Shown one piece after another: positions 1-17,639 of a stretch of DNA of 64,000 nucleotides (the first letter of the stretch is position 1; each line of letters begins with the position of its first letter). The position numbers and the translations under genes were made by a program. Under the pieces are notes generated by a model. It was not told the origin of the DNA. It saw only the letters and a list, made by a program, of their open reading frames with translations, and made no database searches. This stretch comes from Acanthaster planci (lineage: Eukaryota > Echinodermata > Asteroidea > Valvatida > Acanthasteridae). The stretch is taken from the NCBI RefSeq assembly GCF_001949145.1, contig NW_019091365.1:2190371-2254370 (forward strand), written 5' to 3'.

Positions 1-2716
1 TTTCAGTTCAGTGGGATAAATTACACAGCGGGATAAAGGAACCATTTTTTTGCCATGTTGTTGTAGACAGCCTGTCTGTGTTCACACTTGAATATGGGTT
101 TGCTTCATAGATGACAGCAGTGTAAAAAGGCTTTGGATCACTTTTCAAACCAAGGCTAATTAAGGCACAACTGTGTTACTCCCCCTAAAACTGTATACTA
201 AATTTCCAAAGTCAGTCAGTGGTCATAGGCTACACACAAGATACTTCAACTTGACATCAAAAATGTTGTGGAAAGTTGTTGGTCTTGTGCATTGTGCTTC
301 TTTCTTTAAAACTTAAACTCTAGAAATAAAAAAATAAATAATAATCTAACAACAGGATAGATTGTCCAAGCCAAACCATCTCACATACAGAAAAAACCTC
401 CTTAAACCCTGCAATCTGAAACATGGCCCTACCCATCCAAACCTCAAGAAGCTGTCAGCATTCAGGGGAATAAGTTCTACCTAACCTACGGACAGCTTTT
501 TTGCACAGTTATGCATCAAAGTTTCAGTTGGCTATAAACCTGATCCCTGTCAGTACATTACTGGAGTACATAATATTCATCGATAATTTACAGCTGTGGT
601 GAGATTCTGAAATAAACAATATAAGGCTGCACAAACAAAAAATGCCTTAACAGCCTGCAAGGGTATACATGTAACTCTTGAAAAAATACAGCTAGAGGTC
701 ATGACAAGCACAAGCAGCACTGCTAAAAGGGGTGTCTTCACAAAAATATGAACACTATCCAAAAATATAAGTGGTGGAAACAAACTTTGCACTCTTTACT
801 GTGAATTTATACTTCCTCAAAAGCAAATTTGAATGTTGTCTGACAGGGGCAACCTAAAGCCAGAGTTTGTCAACAGAAAAGAGAAGAAGCTTCTTTCTCT
901 TTAAGCAATCAGCTGCACCTATGCTTGGTCACATTTTGCTAGGTATGTCATGATCACAGCTATAGTAAAGCGAGGGACACCGTTGTCATCAAGCTGATAA
1001 GGCCAGGCATTTATGTCACTATTAAAACCATAATGACCAAGAACCAGTCCTAAACAGTATACACTGCATAATGTATTGTTAGCCTTCTATCATGTACATG
1101 GTGAAATGTGTCCTGTAGAAATTCCATGCAACTTGCCCTTGGCCAAAATCCATGTATGTACATGTATCACTTAAAGTTTCCTTACCGCAATTATGAATCT
1201 GACGGAAGAAAAAATTATATACCTTACATGATCATCAGGTTTCCACTTTGCAGTTATGCTGAAAGGAGATACATTCCTCTCCACTCTCAAAATCATGCAT
1301 ACCACAGATTAAAATATTATACTATATACAAATCTCAAAATAAAAGTATTTCTTGCAAGCTCATTTCTACTGGAAAAATGCACTCTTGAGTCTCGATTTG
1401 GCTGTCATGATTTATGCCAGCTCTTTCTAAATATTTGGTCAATTTCTGATTACAAGTAATGTAGCGATGCACTTATCATGGTAATAGCATGCCTTATTCA
1501 GAAAAAAATTCTCATTACAATAACCCACATTAGAAAAGGTTTTGGTGTTATGCGAGGTGCATTTTTGGTAGAATAATTTATTGTCCAAGGTCTGAAACAC
1601 TGCTCAGCAGTGGCAGTTATGGCAAAGAAGAAACAATCCCAGAATTATGTCTCACCAAACTCAGTCTTCAATGACACCCTTTTCTCAAGTGGGTCAAAAA
1701 AGTCATTATTATGGATTAACATCTGCTTGTACAAACTGTTCCTTGCTCTTCAACTGAGATCACGGCACTCTCCTTTTGTATAAAAATCAATAATTATGTT
1801 CTGGGTAAAGTGGTTGAATTCGGCTATTTTGTTATGTATCTGTTTTCAAGTTTGCCCTTTTGATCTCAAACTCAGAAATGGAAACAATTCCAATTTGGAA
1901 TTTTTTTCATTACACTTTTAAAGCTCTTTACATGTCTACATGAGACAGATTTTGTTATTTTTCATACCAAACTAATGGAAATCACAACAAAAAGAATTGT
2001 AAACTCACTGTATGCTAATTGGTTTTGCATATCATCACAAATCAGTGCTGAGATGAAGGATCCCTGTTCAACTGACTGGCAAGAACCATGATGCCTGGCG
2101 CATTTTAAAGCAAGCTGTAAATTTTTTTGTGCCTAAAAAACTGTACTGAGGTCATCCAACATGTGGCATGAAAATAGGGAACAAAAGAAAGGGTAAAACT
2201 GCATTTTGTTTTGAATCTCCCAAATCCAACTTGCCCAATTCTACTATCTGATTCAACAGACATTTAAAAAAAATACAAGTTACTCTAGTTATTTCTACAT
2301 TGGAAAGCCTTCCAGTGTGAATTCCAACCTTTTGTAACGTAAAGTTGTGTTTCTGCCTTATTTTGGGTTTTTCTAACAAGTCTTAAGATCTGAGCTAAGT
2401 CTTAAAATCACAGCTTGAGGACGAGCCAAGTTTAAGGTGCTACATCAGTCTTTTTCTCAATTTTGTACTGGTATCTGGTAGACTAATAGAGTCATTTAAA
2501 TCTTTGTTAAAGATTGTGAAACAGAAAAGCGACCTACGCACTTTACAGTCTATGCATCTGACCTTTTGCCAGTATTCAAGGTGATTTTCTTGCCGTTACA
2601 AGTTCAGAAATATACATTCAATCAAACTGAAGACTGGAAAAAAATGGTGTTTCCCGGTTGACCTTTGACCACCGCAAGGGCAAAAGGAAGTGGGGGAGGG
2701 GGGGATTTGAAAGTAG
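1..2716. other. 3' flank and possible long 3' UTR of the GRB2-like gene
   Basis: No convincing coding region was found. The short open frames here are low complexity and have no recognisable motif. The stretch lies directly downstream of the stop codon of the minus-strand adaptor gene, so part of it is probably 3' UTR. I could not fix the polyadenylation site. Composition is AT-rich with scattered ACATGTA words. Confidence 0.4.
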
Positions 2717-8250
<5,534 letters not shown>

Positions 8251-10552
8251 GCTTGATAATCACGGCTTTGCTGTGTTTCCTTCCAACTTTTCTGTCAATA
8301 AGTTAACAATACATGCAGCAGCCTAAACATTCCTCCACTAGACAAGATGCAAATGAATTGTTATTTCAGGAGGTGGCATCAAAGGTAGAAGATTTTCCTG
8401 CTGACAGCCTGAAGTGGTTCCTGCCCTCTGGTTACGTCTCATTGACAGGTGATTCTGAAACAAATCATTGATTCTTAAAAGTCAGCATACATGTACATGT
8501 ACATGTTCATGTATGGTGAGGCTCATATCGTCCATCACTAAACCAGACTACATTTGCAGCAATCACCCCTGCCCCAACCTCCACTTGTCCTCCAGAATGC
8601 AGTGCGTGTGGACAAGGTCCAAGGCCAGTCAGGCTAAGGATTTGAAATGTCACTGACTTGTGTGATTGTTGTTATAAAACAAAGTTTCAACTCACTGAAT
8701 GACCACTATGTTCCATACACAGTTATAGTATCACGCTGGGTAAATGATCATGCCAAATTTAAAAAAAGCTGTGTTTCCTTTCACACTAGAAAAAAATTAT
8801 AATTAGGTTGGGTAGGCAGTTCAAATTAGCTCTCGTATTTAAAAGTTTTTGTTTGTGACAATGTGAAATGAAATGCACTAACTGTACATTTTTTTTATAA
8901 CAAACTGTATCATTAACTTAATGGTTAAATATAATCCATACAAACTACAGAATAGAGTACACAAAAAAGGCTCTAGATTGGCACCATTAGTTTTCATTTG
9001 TTGTTAAAATACAGGTTTTGCATGATTTTGTAAGTAGGGGTGGTAACCAGGAAGTACTTGTGTTTTGGACTGATATATACTGGTAGATTCAATCATTCAT
9101 TCATACACATTTCTTCCATCCTGCATTCATCCCCTTCAGTCAAAATATCACACTTATCTCCATTGATTATACATGTTACAATCACACTGACTTCCTTTCC
9201 ACCAATGAAAGTTTGTGACTTTGTAAGCATAGCAATCTATACATGGGTCTGGTGGGAAACACCAACAGAAGTCCATTTTGAAGGAACTGTTTATTCATAA
9301 AAAGCTATATAGATTTAAGTTTTTCATTATGAGTTTATCAAACAGGTCTGATTATATTACTAATACAAAATATCTGGGCATTTAAAAAAAAATTTGAAGA
9401 GGAACATGTAAATGTATGAGGTAATAAAACTATCATTTTAAAAGAAAATAGTGGGACACAACTGTAAAGGTTGGCTGGGTTCTGAAATGTTTGGTTACTG
9501 ATTTTAACTGAGTTGCTGCTGACAATATCAAGTACTTACAAGTACTGCAACATTTAACTATTTTGCATCCAAGTTTATGTATGTGGGAAACCACAAATTA
9601 ATTCTGCCATTTGCATTAAACCAAAAAACTCATAGTTTACCCACATGCTTAATATTTTATTATATCATACTTTGCAAATTGTGCAAAAAAGGTAGAAGTG
9701 ACCACAAATTAGGCCAGTTACAGTTATGATAGACTTCACTGAAAAATCTGCACCATTATTAATATTGGGTGTGCCATTGTATCCCTTAAATTTAATGCAG
9801 TGTGACTATCTCAACAAGCCTCTCTGTTGGCATGGCTTTTCTTGTTGTTATTTTCACTTACTTTTCTCAATCTTTCATTCACATTTTAGTTTTACATGTT
9901 TATTTACATTTATAAATTCATATTTTCTTCATGTTAACTGGAGGGATCTGGATCTCAGTTTCAAACTTGTGACCGATCTTTCAGTTTCAGACTTTAACAA
10001 GCAGCATCTAACTTTTACCTCTGTCTTTAGGAAATAAATGGAAATCATGTAATAAAAATACATGTATGTATTTGAATAATTGGTCATGGCTGTATATAAT
10101 ACATCCATGGTGCTGGACTCAATAATTGTCATGATTAGTCCTATTTTGTACACAGCACACCAGTGCTAACTGCTAGTTTCTTACTTAATGGCAGACAGAC
10201 CAAAGTATGATTTCACATTTCTTGACATGTTATTTTCTTTCCCATCAGTGTACTAATACTAGAAACACCCTATATCACAATCGAAACTTGTATGACATAC
10301 GCACAAGCAATGGACGCAGCCAGTCAAGCATCAAACGGAAGGTCAGTATTTTTGCAACTCTATTCCTTTTTTGTTTGTTTTTTCATTATTACTCATCCGC
10401 CAACTCATCTACATGTAAAAAAGTATCTGTCGCTAAAATAAGTTTGATCAGCAAAACAATGTGATGAAGGGTGCATACATAAATAAGCTTTTAACTCATA
10501 TGAGTAATCAGAAACCAGCTGTCCTGGCAAAACACTTAAAACTATAACTTAC
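8251..10552. other. 5' non-coding region or intron of the adaptor gene
   Basis: No gene is visible. A plausible acceptor (TTGACAG on the minus strand, near 8282) sits just upstream of the start codon. This suggests that translation begins in the second exon and that most of this stretch is a 5' UTR intron. Microsatellite-like ACATGTACATGTACATGT occurs near 8490. Confidence 0.4.
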
Positions 10553-10800
10553 CACACAGACGACTAGAAAGTTGTTTGGCCTGTTTACAGAAGTTCAGGA
10601 TAGGCGATGTACACCGTACACACGTCACGTACTACTACTTGTTGTATTGAAGAATTACACCAGTCTGGTGCTGCCAATCGTAAACTTCAATTCAGTGGAT
10701 GCAAGGGTCGGACTACGAAGGTGTTTGTACAGTCTGGGTACACACTATGAAAGATTCATCATTTCCTGTTTCAGTGGACCATTCGGGAATGGGTATTGCT
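10553..10800 (-). promoter_or_regulatory. Possible non-coding first exon or promoter of the adaptor gene
   Basis: A consensus donor (GTAAGT on the minus strand, at 10552-10547) follows sequence that is richer in GC and CpG than its surroundings. This would fit a 5' UTR exon spliced to the acceptor near 8282. No TATA box or transcript evidence is available, and the upstream limit is a guess. The virus-like element begins only a few hundred bases further up. Confidence 0.25.
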
Positions 10801-11043
10801 GACGGGCGCACTGACGGGAACCACGTACTCGAAAATTAGTGAACCGTGGTAAAACCGGTACAATATTTTTAGCAAGGATGACTAATGCATCAGGAAAGTG
10901 TACTCAACTCAGCCGGGAAATCAAAATATCGAATAATTAATTAATTCTTGTTACTGTGGAACCACAAAAATCAGTATATATATGTACTCACGAAGCAATA
11001 CGCCTAATCATAATGTTAATGCGATTTGGTTTAGAAACCGTGA

Positions 11044-11817
11044 TTATTGCAAAGTTACGAGACTATTGTCAAATCTCGTCTTTCTCTCAGATTTTTTGCC
11101 CTTCAAAAATTGCTTGGGCGTCAGATACCGTACGAGCAGAAATATCCCAAGTTTTTTGTTGGATGGAGTCTTTTCCTCGTTGAGCGATTTTAATACTTGG
11201 GGCAGACGCTTTACCCATTCTACGTTACGTTCGCCTACGTTTAACATTTCTTGTGCATATTTATGACCAAATAAACGCTCGCCGGTCAATGTTCGGTTAA
11301 ACCGTTCAATCGATGCTGCGACCGATGGACGCCGGATTCGCCCACTTGAATTTTGACCTCGTGTTTGGCCTACAACTTTTTAAATTCGCCTGTAAATTCT
11401 GATCCCGAGTCTACCATAACAAATTTAGGCCAAGTTAGAGGCGACCTTTGTAAATCCGTTTAACGGCCTCCGACGTTTGTGCGGTCGTTTTACTGGTCAA
11501 CGGTTCTGCCTCTTAAATCTCGACCCCATGTGAACAACGGTCAAAGCATATTTAAAAGTTTTACAGTTTACTCGATCCCAAGGCAAGTATAACACGTCCA
11601 ATTGGTGCGCCTCATTTGGTACTTATAAAGTCTGATTGCAACATTGTCGGCCTAGTTATGTATTTGGGCGCAGGTAAATAAATTTGCCAGACTGCTTGCT
11701 TTTTAACCAGGATCTCACAGGCGACTTGTCTGCCCCGTCTTTTGATGCAAGTGACCGACGGAACTTCCAATATCCTTGCGGGCTGTAAAACAATTTTGAA
11801 AATTCTTTCTCCATTTG
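11044..11817 (-). pseudogene. Retroviral-type (rve) integrase relic
   Basis: Minus-strand frames across this span resemble an RNase H-fold DDE integrase. The clearest part is near 11335-11260: IERFNRTL, where the Glu fits the third catalytic acid. It is followed by a helical segment with ERLFGHKYAQEML and EWVKRLPQVLKSLN. The upstream part begins with a Met near 11817 and changes frame near 11700 at an A-run. Further stops and shifts separate it from the C-terminal part, so no intact protein is encoded. The gene points outward at the left edge of the element, a usual place for an integrase. In the family this enzyme inserts the element's DNA ends into host DNA. The first two catalytic Asp residues were not placed with confidence. 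Confidence 0.6.
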
Positions 11818-11896
11818 AAATAAAGTTAGTTAAAAAAAAACTAGCTTAATTCCAAATCAGTAAGCCAAAAAACCGACCAAAGCGGTCCAAACCAAC

Positions 11897-12247
11897 TCAC
11901 GAACTTTCTGGTCTTCTGAAGGCATCGGGCAACTTGGGCTCCGGCGGCAACGACGTAACCTGTTTACGGGTCAATTCAGCATTAGCGCGCAATGCCTCGT
12001 CGAAGTTGACAAATGTCTGTTGACTCGCACGCTCTTGCCTCATGCGCTCATTTAAAAAGTCCAGCATAGTGCACGCGATTTTTTCCCAAGTTTGTTTTGC
12101 TTGTGCCAGTTGTTCCATAGCTAGGTCATATCGTTTACGTTCCTCGTTTACTCTATTTTTAGATAAGCTGTTAAATAAAGAATTTGAGCCTGTAAATGCC
12201 AATGCGTTGACTATGGCTCCTCCTACCATCATTAAAGCGCTCGCCAT
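11897..12247 (-). CDS. Small protein with hydrophobic N-terminus and coiled coil (116 aa)
   Basis: Intact frame. Residues 1-25 are hydrophobic and Gly/Ala-rich (MASALMMVGGAIVNALAFTG), which suggests membrane insertion or a buried virion segment. Residues 30-85 are strongly helical and charged (NEERKRYDLAMEQL, DFLNERMRQERASQ), as in a coiled coil. The tail is Pro-rich. I recall similar short proteins next to integrase genes in elements of aquatic invertebrates, but their function is unknown and a search is needed. It starts 35 bases from the divergent 91-aa gene and lies between that gene and the integrase relic. Its intactness among broken neighbours is notable. A minor structural protein is only an inference. 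Confidence 0.7.
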   Translation of the reverse strand: MASALMMVGGAIVNALAFTGSNSLFNSLSKNRVNEERKRYDLAMEQLAQAKQTWEKIACTMLDFLNERMRQERASQQTFVNFDEALRANAELTRKQVTSLPPEPKLPDAFRRPESS

Positions 12248-12282
12248 TTTAAAATGCAGGCTTTTAATTTTTAAATTAAAAC
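12248..12282. promoter_or_regulatory. 35-bp divergent promoter interval
   Basis: The gap between the two divergent start codons is only 35 bases and is made almost entirely of A and T, with TTTTAA and TTTAAATTAAAA words. If both genes are expressed from here, their core promoters must overlap. No other element was recognised. Confidence 0.35.
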
Positions 12283-12558
12283 ATGGATCAAGAGATTAAA
12301 GACCAATTGGCAGAAATTTTAGCCGATCAAACAAACATCCAGGGCATGCTTGGTGACATGCGTGCCGACGTAGATCACCAAGGAGACATGGTTTTAGAGA
12401 TTCAAGAGGTGTTGGCTGAAAGGAGACATGAAACTTTCCACAAGTGCGATCTATTGGGCAAATACGAAGATCTTTTTTTTGCGGTGGGTGTATCATCGAT
12501 TGCGTTGTCTTTCTTATTCGTAATTAGGAAAGTAACTTGGTTTACGATTAGAAAGTAA
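12283..12558 (+). CDS. Small coiled-coil protein with C-terminal membrane anchor (91 aa)
   Basis: Intact frame starting at 12283 (MDQEIKDQLAEILADQ). Residues 1-50 are acidic and helical with heptad-like spacing of Ile/Leu. RRHETFHKCDLLGKYEDLFF follows, then a membrane segment at about residues 67-83 (VGVSSIALSFLFVI), and a basic tail ending in RKVTWFTIRK. The layout is that of a tail-anchored protein with a cytoplasmic or virion-interior coiled coil. It is divergently paired with the 116-aa gene and is followed 30 bases later by the start of the capsid-like gene. Family unknown; the membrane topology is inferred from sequence only. Confidence 0.65.
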   Translation: MDQEIKDQLAEILADQTNIQGMLGDMRADVDHQGDMVLEIQEVLAERRHETFHKCDLLGKYEDLFFAVGVSSIALSFLFVIRKVTWFTIRK

Positions 12559-12588
12559 TTTGAAAATAAAAACAGCCTATAGTAAAAG

Positions 12589-12723
12589 ATGACGAGTCAA
12601 TACACAAGAGAATTGACTCCGAGTCGCAGGCTTAAAGTGCCTCGGGCCATCAAGGGCAAAAGACGAGAATTTACCATTACACATATTAACAAACCGGGAA
12701 AAGACCTTAAAAATGGCCTCCAA
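12589..12723 (+). pseudogene. 5' end of capsid-like gene, cut by the minisatellite
   Basis: A frame opens with ATG at 12589 and encodes a basic N-terminus (MTSQYTREL, then KGKRREFTITHINKPG). It runs into the minisatellite near 12,703 and meets a TAA within the first repeat unit. The matching downstream part resumes near 16,725. A short arginine/lysine-rich N-terminus before a beta-rich domain is common in capsid proteins. The last bases before the array (GAAAAGACCTT) resemble a segment of the repeat unit, so the exact junction is uncertain. Confidence 0.55.
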
Positions 12724-15700
12724 AGTGGCCTTTAAACTTGCCTAAGAATTGGCCAGTGAAGTCGCATTCTGATTTGCCTCCGAATTAGTCCTGAAAAAGA
12801 CTTTTGAATTGGCCTCCAAAGTGGCCATTATATTTGCCCCAAGTGGCTTTCAAATGGGCAAGTGAAGTGGCATTTTCAGTGGCCTCTTAATTAACCTGGA
12901 AAATGACCTTCGATATGGCCTCAAACGTGGTTTTTAAATTTGCCTCTAAATTGGCCTTGGAATTAGCAAGTGAAGTGGCATTCTGATTTGCCTCCGAATC
13001 AGCCCTGAAAAACCTTTTAAATTGGCCTCCAAAGTGGCCCTTATATTTGCCCACAAGTGGTCTTCCAATTGGCCAGTCAAGTGGTATCCTTATTGGCTTC
13101 TCAATCAGCCTTGAAAAAGACCTTAGAATTTGCGTCCAAAGTGGCCATTATATTTGCCCCAAGTGGCTTTCAAATTGGCGAGTGAAGTGGCATTATTAGT
13201 AGCCTCTTAATTAACCTTAAAAATGACTTTCAAAATTGCCTCCAAAGTGGCCTTTAAAATTGCATCCAGAATGGCCAATGAATTTGCATTCAGATTTGCC
13301 TCCGAATAAGCCCTGAAAAACACTTTTGAATTTGTTTCCACAGTGGCCATTATATTTGCTAAAAATGGTCTTCCAATTGGCCAGTTAAGTGGTATCCTTA
13401 TTTTCTTCCCAATCAGCGTTAGAAAAGACCCTCAAAATGGCCTCGAAAGTGGCCTTAAAATTTGCCCCCAAGTGGCTTCGAATTGGCCAGTGAAATGGCA
13501 TCCTGATTTGCATCCGAATTAAACCTGAAAAACCTTTTGAATTGGAGTCCAAAGTGGCGTTTATATTTGCCTACAAGTGGTCTTCAAATTGGCAACTGAA
13601 GTGGTATCCTTATTGGCTTCTCAATCAGCCTCGAAAAAGACCTTCGAAATGGCCTCCAAAGTGGCCTCAAAATTTGCCTCCCAAGTGGCTTCGAATTGGT
13701 CAGTGAATTGGCATCCTGATTTGCCTCAGAATTAGCCCTGGAAAAGACCTTTGATTGGCCTCCAAAGTGGCCATTATATTTGCCCAAAGTGGTTTACAGA
13801 TTGGCCAGTAAAGTGGCATTCCTAGTGGCTTCTAATATGCCTTGAAAAAGACCTTCAAAATGGCCTTAAAGGTGGCCTTTAAATCTGCCTCCAAATTGGC
13901 CTTCAAATTCGCCAGTGAAGTGGCATTCTGGTTTGCTTCCAAATTAGGCCTGAAAAACACTTTTGAATGAACATCCAAAGTAGCCTTTATATTTACCTAC
14001 AAATGGTCCTCTAATTGGCCAGTGAAGTGGTATCCTTATTGGCTTCTCAATCAACCTTAAAAAAGACCGTCGTAATGGCCTCCAAAGTGGCCAGAAAAAT
14101 TGCCTCCCAAATGGCTTCAAATATGCCAGTGAAGTGGTATCCTTATTGGCTTCTCAATCAGCCTTGAAGAAGACCTTCGAATTGGCCTCAAAAGTGGCCG
14201 GAAAAATTGCCTCCCAAATGGCTTCAAATTGGCCAGTGAATTGGCATCATTATTGGCCTCCAAATTAGCCCCTATCAAAACATTTTAAGTGGCCTCCAAA
14301 GTGGCCATTATATTTGCTCTAATTGCCTTTCAAATTGGCGAGTGAAGTGGCATTCTTAGTGGCCTCTTTCTTAAAAGTAAAAATGACTCTCAAAATGGCC
14401 TCCAAAGTGGCCTCTTAACTTGCATTGAGGATGGCCTTCAAATTGGCCAATGAATTGGCATTTTGATTTGCCTCCGAAATAGCCCTGAAAAACACTTTTG
14501 ATTTTGCCTCCAAAGGGGCCATTATATTTGCCCCAAGTGGTCTTCCCATTGGCCAGTGAAGCAGCACCCTCATTGGCCTTCAATTCAGCCTGAAACAAAA
14601 CATTTGAATTGGCCTCCAAAGTGGCCATTATATTTGCCCAATATGGCTTTCCAATTGGCGAGTGAAGTTCCATTGTCAGTGGCCTCATCATTAACCTGGA
14701 AAATGACCTTCGAAATTGCATCCAAAGTGGCCTTAAAATTTGCCTCCATAGTGGCTTCGAATTGGCCAGTGAAATGGCACTGGCGAATTCGGAGGCCAGT
14801 TTCGAGGCAGATTTAAAGGCCACCGTTGATGCCATTTCGAAGGTCTTTTTCAAGGCGGATTGTGTAGCCAATAAGAATGCCACTTTACTGGCCAATCTGT
14901 AAACCACTTGGGGCAAATATAATGGCCACTTTGGACTCCAATTCAAAAGGTTTTTCAGGGCTAATTCGGAAGCAAATCATAATGCCACTTCATTTGCCAA
15001 TTCCAAGGCCAATTTGAGGAAAGTTTAAAGGCCACCTTTGAGGCTATTTTGAAGGCCACTTTCCAGTTTAATTAAGGGCCCACTGAGAAAGCCACTTCAC
15101 CCGCGAATTTGAAAGCCACTTGGAGCAAGTATAATGGCCATTTTGAAGGCCAATTCAAATGTTTTGTTTGGGGCTAAAGTGGAGGCCAATAAGGATGCCT
15201 GTTCACTGGCCATTTTGAAGCCACTCGGAAGGCAAGTTTTCAGGCCCATTTGGAGGCCTTTTCGAGTGTCTTTTTCGAGGATGATTCAGAAGCCAATAAG
15301 GATACCACTTCACTGGCCAATTGGAAGACCACTTGTGGGCAAATATACTGGCCACTCTGGAGACGATTTCAAGTCTTTTTCAGGGCTAATTTTGAGGCCA
15401 ATAAGGATGCCACTTCACTGGCTAATTTGAAGCCACTTGGGAGGCAAGTTTTCAGGCCCATTTGGAGGCCATTTGGAAGGTCTTTATCAAGGCTGATTGA
15501 GAAGCCAATAAGGATGCCAATTCAATGGCCCACTCTGAGCCACTTGGGAAGATATTTTTCAGGCCACTTTGGAGGCCGTTTGGAATGTCTTTTTCAAGGC
15601 TGATTGAGAAGCCAATACGGATACCACTTCACTGGCCAAATGGAAGACCAGTTGTGGGCAAATATAATGGCCACTTTGGAAACCAATTCAAAAGTCTTTT

Positions 15701-16722
15701 TCAGCGCTAATTTCGAGGCCAATAAGGATGTTGCTTCACTGGCCAATTTGAAGCCACCTTGGAGGCAAGTTTCCAGGCCCATTTGGAGGCCATTTCGAAG
15801 GTCTTTTTCAAGGCTGATTGAGAAGCCAATAAGGATACCACTTCAATTGCCAATTTGAGGACCACTTGTAAGCAAATATAATGGCCACTGTTGAGACCAA
15901 TTCAAAAGTCTTTTTCAGGGCTAATTTGGAGGCAAATCAGGATTCCATTTCACTGGCCAATTCGAAGACACTGGGGGCAAATGTTAAGGTCCCTTTGGAG
16001 GCCATTTCGAAGGTCTTTTAAAGATACCACTTCAGTGGCCAATTTGAGGACCACTTGTAGCCAATTAAGAAGGCCACTTTGGATGCCCATTCACAAATGT
16101 TTTTCAATACTAATTCGGAAGCAAATCAGAATGCCACTTCACTGGCAAATTCAAAGGCCAATTTGGAGGAGGATTTAAAAGCCACCTTTGAGGCCATTTC
16201 GAAGGTTTTTTTCCAGGCAGATTGAGAAGCCACTAAGAATGCCACTTCCCTGGCCAATTGGAAGACCACTTGTGGGCAAATATAATGGGCACTTTGGAGG
16301 CCAATTCAAAAGTCTTTTCAAGGCTAATTTGGAGGCAAATAAGGATGCCAATTCACTGACCAATTTGAAGGTTTTCTCAAGGCTGATTGAGAAGCCAATA
16401 AGGATACCACTTCACTGGCCAATTGGAAGACCACTTGTGGGCAAATATAATGGCCACTGTGGAGGCCAAATCAAAAGTGTTTTTCAGTGCTAATTCGGGG
16501 CAAATCAGGATGCCAATTCACTGGATAATTTGAAGGCGATTCTGGATGCAAGTTTAAAGGGCACTTTGGAGGTCATTTCGAAGGTATTTTTCCAGGTTAA
16601 ATAATGGCTTCTCAATCAGCCTTGTAAAAGACCTTTGAAATGGCCTTCAAAGTTGCCATTATATTTGCCCCAAGTGGCTTTCAAATTGGCCAGTGCAGTG
16701 GCAGCTCAGTGGCCTCTTAAGA
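12703..16722. repeat. Head-to-head inverted minisatellite array (~107-bp unit)
   Basis: Degenerate units share words such as GCCTCCAAAGTGGCC and GGCCATTATATTTGCC. Using TATATTTG as marker, copies start at 12829, 13042, 13149, 13351, 13562, 13775, 13989, 14309, 14523 and 14629. The spacings are close to one, two or three times 107 bp. Near 14,773 the orientation flips: the complement CAAATATA (or CAAGTATA) occurs at 14914, 15126, 15340, 15659, 15873, 16277 and 16442. A last 120 bp (16,605-16,722) returns to the first orientation. The turn point is itself an inverted repeat, with GGCCAGTG and CACTGGC around a six-base loop. Each 107-bp unit contains three or four shorter units of about 24-27 bp. 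The array sits inside the capsid-like gene. Confidence 0.9.
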
Positions 16723-17580
16723 GTACCATTGCAGCCGGTCACACATTAAACGTAAAATTTCCCGCATTGGGCGTGGACGACGTGGTAGTTGGTAGTTCCC
16801 TGTACCGCGATACTCGCCTTTAAATTGGACTTGGACGGGGCAACTGACGACAACCGAACCGTATACAACAACTTGGCAAGGAACTTGGCTAAGAGTTAGA
16901 TGTCAGCTTACAGGGCAACAAGATCGTGAGCTAGCGCAACGCAGACATATTCCACAAGTTTAAAGGTAATTGGTTACCGCTGACACAGACTAAAAATATG
17001 GCTTACTTTGGCTTTGGAAAGAGAAAACGTGACAAAGTTGCGTTTGGCAGCGGCCAACGGTAGCGCAGCTCTAAACGACGGCAAAGAAAAAGCGATTGCC
17101 GACGCTTTTAAAAACAGATACGCAATTGCGCTAGACGTACCTCTTTTAACAGATCACAGACCGTTCGATCCATCGAGTTTTAAAGAGCCTCTGACCTACC
17201 AACTGACTTTTAACGATCACTGCAAAGTGGTCAAAAGTACAGATACGTCCGCCGAGTATAGCATCTCGGACTTGACATTCGAGTGCGAGGTCGTCACCAA
17301 TCGCGATGTAGCTCAAAGTTTGAAGAAAAAGGAGAGGGGCTGGTCTACTACTTTTCGACCCGATTCACTCGTGGAAGAAACAGACCGTTAACAAATCGGA
17401 CACGCTGTGGAATATTAACATCGATGAAAAGATTAAGAGCTTGAAAGGCGTTTTGATCCTGTTTAAAGATCCGACCGTCAATAACCCGCAAAAATTTTAC
17501 AATCCGCACATTACTAAAACAAGCGTAACCGTCGAAGGCAAGCCCACTCAGCTCTACTCTCAGGGGCTATTTGAATATTA
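16723..17580 (+). pseudogene. Main part of capsid-like gene, frameshifted and truncated
   Basis: The sequence resumes just after the array with a beta-rich stretch (AAGHTLNVKFPALGVDDVVV), in a style unlike the repeat. After several disruptions at 16,820-17,000, a long frame runs from 17,008 to about 17,355 (NRYAIALDVPLLTDHRPFDP, YQLTFNDHCKVV). It then shifts frame and ends in LWNINIDEKIKSLKGVLILF and VTVEGKPTQLYSQG. Alternating short hydrophobic strands and the size suggest a jelly-roll-type major structural protein. I recall relatives in invertebrate genomes next to integrase genes, but I cannot name the family. The C-terminal third appears to be missing, because ATPase-like sequence follows directly. 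Structure prediction would settle the fold. Confidence 0.5.
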
Positions 17581-17639
17581 ACATTGGAATAAAGTTAATA
17601 CATTGGGGGGTCAGATTCTGAAGAGGGACGAGCGGTCGT

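Noticed and set aside
577-1389. Short open frames near the left end
   Set aside because: Low-complexity composition, no motif, no splice context; probably 3' flank of the adaptor gene.
14371-14946. 191-codon open frame on the minus strand as a real gene
   Set aside because: It lies wholly inside the minisatellite and is made of repeat units; similar frames appear on the other strand and in other phases.
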